Source of the DNA: Sandaracinus sp.
GTDB taxonomy: Bacteria > Myxococcota_A > Polyangia > Polyangiales > Houyiibacteriaceae
Assembly (NCBI GenBank): GCA_002699025.1
Contig: PABA01000075.1
Coordinates: 1 to 64,000, forward strand
Direction of reading: 5' to 3'
Length of the DNA stretch: 64,000 nucleotides
Under the pieces are notes generated by a model that saw only the letters and a list, made by a program, of their open reading frames with translations, had not been told where the DNA came from and did no database searches. Numbering within the stretch: the first letter of the stretch is position 1; each line of letters begins with the position of its first letter. Positions 57,587 to 64,000 of this stretch are shown piece after piece. Position numbers and translations under genes: made by a program.

Positions 57587-59185
57587 TCAGATGCGCAGCA
57601 GGACCGAGGCGGCCACGGCGATCTGGTAGATGATCTGGGAGAGGTCGACGGCGTTCTGGAAGACCTTCCGGTCGATGCGCGGCGGGACGAGGATCTCGTC
57701 GCCGGGGCGGATCGGCGTGTCGTCCGGCGCGAGGAAGACCTCGGCGTTCGGGCGGAGGACGATGACCGCGTCGGTCTCGGCGCGGTTCGTGTAGCCGCCC
57801 GCCATCTGCACGTACTCGCGAACGGTCAGGTCCGGGCGGTACATGACGGCCTGGGCGACCTGCACCTCGCCGCCGACGCGCACCACGTTCGTCCGCGGCG
57901 GGATGATGATCGTGTCGCCGTCCCGGAGGAGCACGTTCAGCTGGGTGCCGGCGGTGCTGGTGACCACGCGACCGAGCGGCTGCACGTTGCGGGCGCGCTG
58001 CACGAAGGCTTGGACGAGCTCGGCCTCGCGCACGCGGATCTGCGCCTCGCCGGTCGTGTCCGAGAGGGCGAGCATGGCGCTCCGCTCGAGCCGGTCGAGG
58101 CTGTCCTGAATCGTCTGGCGCTGCTGGCGCGCCACGCGCTCGCGCTGGAGATGCACCGCCTCCATGTGCGCGAGCTCCGGATCCACCGGGACCCAGTTGA
58201 GCAGATCTTGCAGCCGCGTCCCGCGACGGACGGCGAGCTCGGCGGGGCCGTCGAACTCCCCCTCGAGGCGCACGACGATGTGCTCGGCTCGGCCCTCCTC
58301 GCGAAAGGTGATCACGTCACCGTCGCGGAGGGGGGCGCTGGCGAGGGTGGCGGCTTCGAGCGTGCGGACGACCGGCTGACCTTCGCGCACGCCCCGGAGC
58401 GTGACCTCGTTCGCGCGCGCCGCGCGGGCGACGACCTCGAGCACCTGCGCGCCGGTGGCGGTCTCGCCCGCGAGCTCGACGAGCACCGGGCCGCGGCCGC
58501 CGCCGCGGACCTCGACGGTGGGTCCCCGGCGGCCGACGAGGATCGTGTCGCCATCCGTCAGCTGCGGCGTCGGCAGCGTGCCCCGGAGGAGGAAGTCGTA
58601 GAGGTCGATCTCGGCCAGCGGTTGACCCTGCCGCATCACCGTGATGTCGCGGAAGCTACCCGCCCCTGGATCGACGCCGCCGGCCTGGGCGAGGAAGAAG
58701 AGCACCGAGTCCGACGGGATCCCCGCGTAGCGCCCGGGCCGCTCGACGCCGCCCGTGACGAAGACGGCCACCGGGCTCGCGTTCAGCAGGTTCGTGTAGA
58801 CGCCGAAGGTGCCGCGGTAGACCCGCCGGATGGCCGCTTCGACGGTCGGCGTGAGCTGGTCGCTCGCCACCCCCTCGAGCTGGATGGGGCCGATGCCCGG
58901 GAGGAAGATGTTGCCCTGCGTGTCGACGGCGAAGACGTCGTTGATCGTGACGGCGCCCCAGGCGTTCACCATCACCCGGTCGCCCGGGAGGATGCGGTAG
59001 TCGGGGTTGAGGCCGTTCTCGCGCTCGGCGGCGTAGTTGCCCGAGAAGAGGTTCGCGCCGAAGGGCTGCGGACCGCGCGCGACCTCCGCCTGCGCGGCGG
59101 CTTCGGGCGAAGGCGGGGCCTCCTCCTGAGCGAGCGCGGGTGAGGCGACGCCCAGCGCGAGCAGCAGCGGGGCGAGGTGGCGCAT
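57587..59185 (-). CDS. kpsD: Outer-membrane capsule export protein, KpsD/Wza family
   Basis: This 532-residue exported protein has a signal peptide (1-19, ending ALAQ) rather than a lipobox, as in KpsD. The Poly_export domain begins with [15 protein letters not shown] (about 64-150). SLBB-type beta-grasp segments follow (for example [20 protein letters not shown] and [19 protein letters not shown]). A charged helical region (about 345-410) precedes the C-terminal domain, which ends with a hydrophobic helix. It should form the outer-membrane channel with KpsE and KpsMT. Its start shares one base with the kpsE stop (TGATG). Confidence 0.9.
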   Translation of the reverse strand: MRHLAPLLLALGVASPALAQEEAPPSPEAAAQAEVARGPQPFGANLFSGNYAAERENGLNPDYRILPGDRVMVNAWGAVTINDVFAVDTQGNIFLPGIGPIQLEGVASDQLTPTVEAAIRRVYRGTFGVYTNLLNASPVAVFVTGGVERPGRYAGIPSDSVLFFLAQAGGVDPGAGSFRDITVMRQGQPLAEIDLYDFLLRGTLPTPQLTDGDTILVGRRGPTVEVRGGGRGPVLVELAGETATGAQVLEVVARAARANEVTLRGVREGQPVVRTLEAATLASAPLRDGDVITFREEGRAEHIVVRLEGEFDGPAELAVRRGTRLQDLLNWVPVDPELAHMEAVHLQRERVARQQRQTIQDSLDRLERSAMLALSDTTGEAQIRVREAELVQAFVQRARNVQPLGRVVTSTAGTQLNVLLRDGDTIIIPPRTNVVRVGGEVQVAQAVMYRPDLTVREYVQMAGGYTNRAETDAVIVLRPNAEVFLAPDDTPIRPGDEILVPPRIDRKVFQNAVDLSQIIYQIAVAASVLLRI

Positions 59186-60326
59186 CAGACGTTCGCGTGC
59201 TCGCGGACCGAGGCGACCAGCAGCGTGCCGATGCCGAGGCCGGCGAAGCTCAGGACGAGCACCGTGAGGATCGACCAGAGCACGTTCGGGTGGCTCGGCT
59301 CGTCGGAGCGCGAGGGACCCGAGATGGTCGCGAGGTAGCGGTGCTGGCGCGCCGCCTCGACGCGCGCCATCTCGAGGGAGGTCACGGCGGAGGCGTAGGC
59401 GCGCTCCGCGAACTCCTTCTCGGCGGCGAGCGGCTCGAAGCGGGCGATGGCGGCTCGCAGGGAGGCGGCGTCCTCACCGGCGAGGCGCTCGGCCTGCTGC
59501 TCGAGCTGGCGCTCGAGCACGGCGACGCGGCGGCGCTGGGCGACGACCTGGGGGTCCGTGCGCGGCATGGTCGCGCTCAAGGCGCTGAGCTCGGCGCGGG
59601 CCGAAGCCAGCTCCCCCTCGATGCGTGCCCGGAGCTCGTAGAGCGCGGCGGCCGAGCGCGTCGGGTCGAGCTCGGTCTGATCGCCCTGGGCCTCCGCGAC
59701 GGCCTGGCGCGCGGCGGCGAGGCGCTGCTCGGCGCGCTCGAGCTCACGGCGAGCGAGGGCCGTCTGGTCGCTCCGCGCCCGCTCGGCGAGCTGATTCACC
59801 ATCGCTTCGCTCTTGGTGAGGATGGCGCGGGAGAGGCGCTCGGCCGTCTCGGCGTCGAAGGCGCGCACCGTCAGCGTCAGGATCCCCGAGGCGCTGTCGA
59901 AGTCGACCGTCACCTTGTCGCGGTAGTAGTCGTAGAGGGTCTCGCTCGCCGCGTCCGCGGGGAGGCGCGAGAAGACGTCGATCTCGCCGCTCCGGAAGTG
60001 CTCGAGGAAGCCGTGCTCCTCGACCAGGTGGCGGAGCATGTCGCGGCTCTGCACGTGCTCCTGCACGAGGCGCGCGTCGCGGCCGCCGTTGCCCGGCACG
60101 GAGGCGAAGAGGAGCTCGAGCTGGGGGGCCGCCGGTCCGTCGGCCGCCTGCACGGTGAAGCTCGAGACCGACTCGTACTGGGGCGTGATCACGGCGCCGT
60201 AGTAGACGGCGGCGAGGAGGGTCGGCAGGCCGACGCCCAGAAGCAGCCTTCGCACCAGGCGACGGGCGCGGAGGGTGCGGAGGTCGCGGGCGGTGGCGGC
60301 CCGGCGGTCGCTGGGGACGGGTCCGG

Positions 60327-60330
<4 letters not shown>
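59185..60330 (-). CDS. kpsE: Inner-membrane capsule export adaptor, KpsE family
   Basis: This 381-residue polysaccharide co-polymerase/export-type protein is anchored by two transmembrane helices (about 27-47 and 352-373). The periplasmic segment between has a Wzz-like beginning (TPQYESVSSFTVQ) and a long Arg/Glu/Ala coiled coil (about 180-330; LERAEQRLAAARQAVAEAQ, VAVLERQLEQQAERL). It bridges the ABC transporter with KpsD. The first ATG is used; the N-terminal 25 residues are basic and cytoplasmic. It overlaps kpsT and kpsD, so it is coupled to both. Confidence 0.9.
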
Positions 60331-60973
<643 letters not shown>

Positions 60974-60977
<4 letters not shown>

Positions 60978-61756
60978 GTCAGCTGCACCTTGCGCCGGAC
61001 GACGCGCTCGAGGGTGAGGCCGAAGAAGAGCAAGGCGACGATCCACAGGCCCACGTAGCCGGGGTTGGCGTGGGGGGAGTCGAAGGAAGGGAACCAGCCA
61101 TCCCGGACGAGCTCGATGCAATGGAGGATGGGGTTCCAGAGCAGGATGTCGCGAACACGCTGCGGCATCGAATCCGCGGTGAAGAAGAGGCCGCTGATCC
61201 AAAAGAGCGGCCGGAAGAGGGGCCCCCGGACGCGGTCCACGGTGCTCGAGAGCACTCCGAGCGAGCACAGTACGAGGCCGAGGGACATGCCGAGGAGCCC
61301 CGAGAGGCCCAGGCCTCCGACGAGAGTGAGCAGGTCGTCGATTCGCACTCGCTCCACGGTCAGCGCCCAGCCTCCGGTGATGAGGGCGAAGACCACGCCG
61401 TAGGTCGCGAGCTCCAGCGCCCCGCGGGCGAAGATCAGATCGAGCGTCTGGACTTGTGGATAGAAGAGGAGCGCCTTGTTGCCGTTGATGGCCTGGCTGC
61501 CCTTCTCGGCCGTCTTCATCACGAGGTGGTAGGGGACGATGCCCGTCGCCAGAAAGGGGATGATCTCCATCCCGTTGGGGGCGTGCCGATCGACGACGCG
61601 GAAGAGGCCCCAGAAGGTTCCGATCCAGAAGAGGGGCTCGAGGAGTGCCCACAGGTAGCCAAGCTGGTTCGCACCGAACCGGGTGCGCGTCTCCCGAAGG
61701 GCGAGCGCCTGCACGACGCGGAGCTGGGTCATCAAGCCACGTGCGAAGATGCTCAC
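60974..61756 (-). CDS. kpsM: Capsule ABC transporter permease KpsM
   Basis: This 260-residue inner-membrane protein has six predicted transmembrane segments. The N-terminal ALALRETRTRFGANQLGYLWA is characteristic of ABC-2-type polysaccharide exporters, as is the late ILLWNPILHCIELVRDGWF. It forms the transport channel with KpsT. Its start overlaps the stop of the preceding small lipoprotein gene (ATGA) and its stop overlaps the kpsT GTG, so the three are translationally coupled. Confidence 0.95.
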
Positions 61757-62223
61757 GAAGCACCCCCGTCGCCTGCAGTGGGACCGGGGGACGGGGTCGG
61801 CGTCGCCGTCTCGGAAGGGGTCGACGTGTGGGCCGGCGCTCGGTCCGTGAACACGTCGGGCACGAAGACCCAGCCGCCTGCTTGCCCATCCTCGCAGGCG
61901 AGGCGGGGCCGCGACGGGGTCTGCACGCGCCGGCAGCGCCGTGCGCTCGCGGCGGTGTAGATGGGTCCGGCGACGAACGTCTCACCAGCCAGCTCGACGG
62001 GTTCGTCCACCGGAAGAGAGCTCATCCGTTCCAGCGCGCGCTCCTCGCCGGGTGAGACGGCGAGCTCCACGCCGGGCCGCAGGGACTCGGCGTACCAGAT
62101 GTCGGCTTCGCTCGGAGGGGCACTCGCGCCGCAGGCCGTCAGGGCGCAAGACACCACGCCGGCACCCAGGAGGCGTGCCGAGAGGCGTGGCTTGAGCCGG
62201 CGCGGGTGGGGCGCGAAGGACAT
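61753..62223 (-). CDS. Uncharacterised lipoprotein in the capsule operon
   Basis: This 156-residue protein has a basic n-region, a hydrophobic stretch and lipobox ALTAC (Cys31). The mature part includes an acidic/aromatic segment (ADIWYAESLRPGVELAV), a compact strand-rich domain with two cysteines (RRCRRVQ, RLACEDGQAGGW) and a Thr/Pro/Ser tail (TSTPSETATPTPSPGP). I recognise no family, and it is not part of the E. coli kps locus. It sits 19 bases after kdsD and its stop overlaps the kpsM start, so it is expressed with the exporter. A periplasmic accessory to capsule assembly or attachment is a plausible inference. Confidence 0.75.
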   Translation of the reverse strand: MSFAPHPRRLKPRLSARLLGAGVVSCALTACGASAPPSEADIWYAESLRPGVELAVSPGEERALERMSSLPVDEPVELAGETFVAGPIYTAASARRCRRVQTPSRPRLACEDGQAGGWVFVPDVFTDRAPAHTSTPSETATPTPSPGPTAGDGGAS

Positions 62224-62242
62224 TCTCGAAGTGATGGAAGGG

Positions 62243-63241
62243 TCAGCTGCGATGTAGCAGCATGCCGCAGACCTGCCCGTCGTCGTCCACGACGACGAGT
62301 GCAGGGAGACCGGCGCGTTCCATGAGCGCCTCGGCGTCCACGACCAACGCGTCTGCGGCGATGACCGGGGGGTCGGCCTTCATGAAGGACGCCACCGGGG
62401 CGTTCAGACCATCCGATGCGTCGAGCGCGTCGCGGAGCTCCGCTTCGCCGATGACACCCCGAAGGCGACGCCCCTCGAGCACCAGCACCATGGGCACGCG
62501 GGATCGAGCGAGGGCTAGCGTGCAATCGCGTGCGCTGGCGTCGGACTGGATGGCGGGGAGGAGGTCCCTGCTCATGGCCTCGTCGACGCGGGCGAGCCGG
62601 CGTCCGAGTGAGCCGCCCGGGTGGAAGCGCGCGAAGTCGGCGGCCTCGAACCCTCGAAGCCGGATGAGCGACACGGCGAGCGCGTCGCCCATGGCGAGGG
62701 TGGTCAGCGTCGAGCTCGTGGGCGCGAGGTTGTTCGGGCAGACCTCCCGGTCCACACCGACGTCGAGGGCGATGTCCGCGCCGCGGGCGAGCGTCGAGCT
62801 CGGGTTGCCGGCCAGCGACACCGTGGGGATGCCCCGGCGGCGGAGGTGCGGGAGGAGCTGCACGACCTCCTTCGTCTCGCCCGAGTAGGAGATGAGGATC
62901 ACGGCGTCGCGCTCGGTGATCATCCCGAGGTCGCCGTGGAAGGCCTCACCCGAGTGGACGAAGAAGCTCGGCGTCCCGGTCGAGGCGAGCGTCGAGGCGA
63001 TCTTGCGGCCGATGAGCCCGGACTTGCCGAGGCCCGTGACGATCACGTGGCCCTCGACGTCCCGAAGCATGCGTACGGCTCGGCCGAAGTCGGGGCCGAT
63101 GCGCGACGAGACGGCCGCGAGCGAGCGCGCCATCTCGGCGAAGCAGTCGCGGGCCTCGTGGGCCAAGGGGTCGAGGACGGTGACGGTCGCGCCGTCACCG
63201 GGCGCCCAAGCTCTCTGCGTCGATCCTGCGCCGTCAGGCAT
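62243..63241 (-). CDS. kdsD: Arabinose-5-phosphate isomerase KdsD/KpsF
   Basis: This 332-residue enzyme interconverts ribulose-5-P and arabinose-5-P, the first step toward Kdo. The SIS domain (about 45-190) has GHVIVTGLGKSGLIGRKIAS, the STGTPSFFVHSGEAFHGDLG motif with its conserved His, and ILISYSGETKEV; TLALARSRVPMVLV starts the two CBS domains (about 205-332). The length matches KpsF/KdsD. It is the first gene of the leftward operon, whose promoter must lie in the 570-base spacer to its right. Confidence 0.96.
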   Translation of the reverse strand: MPDGAGSTQRAWAPGDGATVTVLDPLAHEARDCFAEMARSLAAVSSRIGPDFGRAVRMLRDVEGHVIVTGLGKSGLIGRKIASTLASTGTPSFFVHSGEAFHGDLGMITERDAVILISYSGETKEVVQLLPHLRRRGIPTVSLAGNPSSTLARGADIALDVGVDREVCPNNLAPTSSTLTTLAMGDALAVSLIRLRGFEAADFARFHPGGSLGRRLARVDEAMSRDLLPAIQSDASARDCTLALARSRVPMVLVLEGRRLRGVIGEAELRDALDASDGLNAPVASFMKADPPVIAADALVVDAEALMERAGLPALVVVDDDGQVCGMLLHRS

Positions 63242-63812
63242 TCCTGAGCTCCTGAGTGGCCGTGGGGGGCTCGCCGTGGAGGCGTGCGGGGGCGTGCCAA
63301 GCTGGCACTCGGTTGTCGGATGCGTGACGCGAGGGCCACGCGACGATGACGCCGCCTAGCCCGCGTTCTTCCAACCGGCAACCTGACGCAGCGCGTCGAT
63401 GCGATGACCCAACCAAGCGAAACATGCCCGAAACCAAGGGGAACCGTGAAGTTTTCGGCCACCCTGTGGGAGGTCTACGAAGCAGGTTCCGTACCATGGT
63501 GGCTTCGATGGGCGTGAGAATGACGCGTTGCGTCGTGCCGGGCGTCTTCACCCCGTCACAGACGGCGAAAACGCACGCTCGCGCGTCAGCATGTGCCGTT
63601 CCGGGCTCGCTGTGCCTCTGCAGGCGCGGGGCCGAAAGCGCGACATCGATGTCAGGGGGGAGCATTCCGCGTGCCTCGGTGGCGACGCGCGACGCCGGCC
63701 ATGGCGCGTCGAGGCGTCCCTCCTTCGGGGGGTGAGGGGCCTCGGACGGCTCACCCGCCGGGCGCGCGCCCGGAAGTTGCGCGGGCGGGCGGCCGTTGGT
63801 AGCAGCGTGACC
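63242..63812. other. Gene-free divergent spacer, likely capsule operon promoter region
   Basis: This 571-base spacer separates kdsD (leftward) from the new lipoprotein gene (rightward). Its composition is less GC-rich than the coding DNA, and its short frames lack codon bias. Read leftward, TGGCACG at 63299-63293 is a good -24 element, but the following -12 is poor and one base too close, so a sigma-54 promoter is not supported. No hairpin or tRNA-like fold stands out. Confidence 0.6.
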
Positions 63813-64000
63813 ATGACGCATGTTCAGGGGTCGCGCCGGATGGCGTGGGTCGGTGCCTTCCTCGCCCTCGCGGGCCTCGTCGCCTGCGGCGGCTCGGAGG
63901 AGGAGAGCAGCAGCAGCGAGGGCGAGAGCAGCTCGTCGATGAGCGCCTCGGCCATGGGCGAGAGCGGCGAGAGCCCGAGCGCGATGGGCGAGAGCGGCGG
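63813..64000 (+). CDS. Lipoprotein, cut by the window end
   Basis: Only the first 62 codons are present. MTHVQGSRRM precedes a hydrophobic signal ending in LVAC (Cys25), so it is probably a lipoprotein; an internal ATG at 63840 is an alternative start. After the lipobox the sequence is Glu/Ser/Gly-rich with SAMGESGES-like repeats, which looks like an extended linker. No domain is visible before the window ends, and no family can be named. Confidence 0.65.
   Translation, partial: MTHVQGSRRMAWVGAFLALAGLVACGGSEEESSSSEGESSSSMSASAMGESGESPSAMGESG

Noticed and set aside
63293-63312. Sigma-54 promoter for the capsule operon
   Set aside because: A good TGGCACG is present, but the -12 half lacks TT and spacing is one base short.
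63234-63821. Short open frames on both strands between kdsD and the last lipoprotein gene
   Set aside because: They overlap each other and the kdsD start, have no third-position GC bias, ribosome-binding site or domain.

Overview
This 64 kb window is very GC-rich, uniformly bacterial and densely packed. It carries two transmembrane Ser/Thr protein kinases, an FHA-domain sigma-54 enhancer-binding protein, many lipoproteins with Asp-Ala-Gly linkers, an IgGFc-binding-like lipoprotein, tandem VIT/vWA giant lipoproteins and an AgmX/PglI-type domain. Together these suggest a myxobacterium (Myxococcota, probably near Polyangiales/Sandaracinaceae). That placement is inferred from gene content only. 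I found no rRNA, tRNA, CRISPR array or insertion sequence.

Layout. 1-660: imperfect tandem repeat array. 0.66-15 kb: mostly exported proteins: a lipoprotein with a barrel-like tail, a Baeyer-Villiger-type flavin monooxygenase, a trio of a c-type haem protein, a small lipoprotein and a Tat-exported DUF1501-like protein, an esterase lipoprotein, a Sel1-repeat protein, a DUF1517-like membrane protein and an IgGFc-binding-like lipoprotein. 15-25 kb: cytoplasmic and housekeeping genes: dnaK, a TrkA-type K+ channel, a Wzx/MATE-like flippase, moaC, a Ser/Thr kinase, a LuxR regulator, a lone cNMP-binding protein and a SixA-like phosphatase.

25-33.5 kb: two overlapping paralogous lipoprotein genes of about 1,400 residues each (FecR-like, VIT, vWA, helical repeats). 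33.7-45.5 kb: a DUF3943 protein, then an overlapping run of FHA/sigma-54 activator, Ser/Thr kinase, TPR/PEGA membrane protein and two Cys-rich lipoproteins, followed by a HELVH putative protease and a secreted protein of unknown function. Sigma-54-type -24/-12 sequences lie before the DUF3943 gene, the HELVH gene and the small secreted protein at 46.9 kb, so the activator may control its own neighbourhood. 45.6-48.1 kb: a class 3 lipase, then a small secreted protein paired with a metzincin lipoprotein.

48.2-63.2 kb: surface polysaccharide genes. A KpsC-module fusion glycosyltransferase and a divergent FkbM methyltransferase, both in less GC-biased DNA, are followed by an 11-gene leftward operon. 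It encodes a complete group-2-style ABC capsule exporter (KpsM, KpsT, KpsE, KpsD), the beta-Kdo linker enzymes KpsC and KpsS, all four dedicated enzymes from Ru5P to CMP-Kdo (KdsD, KdsA, KdsC, KdsB), and one uncharacterised lipoprotein. The window ends inside a new lipoprotein gene.

The strongest novelty candidates are the VIT/vWA lipoprotein pair with degenerate MIDAS motifs, the putative sigma-54 regulon around the FHA activator/kinase operon, the extra lipoprotein in the capsule operon, the two-domain KpsC fusion, and a dispersed hairpin-bearing element before two unrelated genes.
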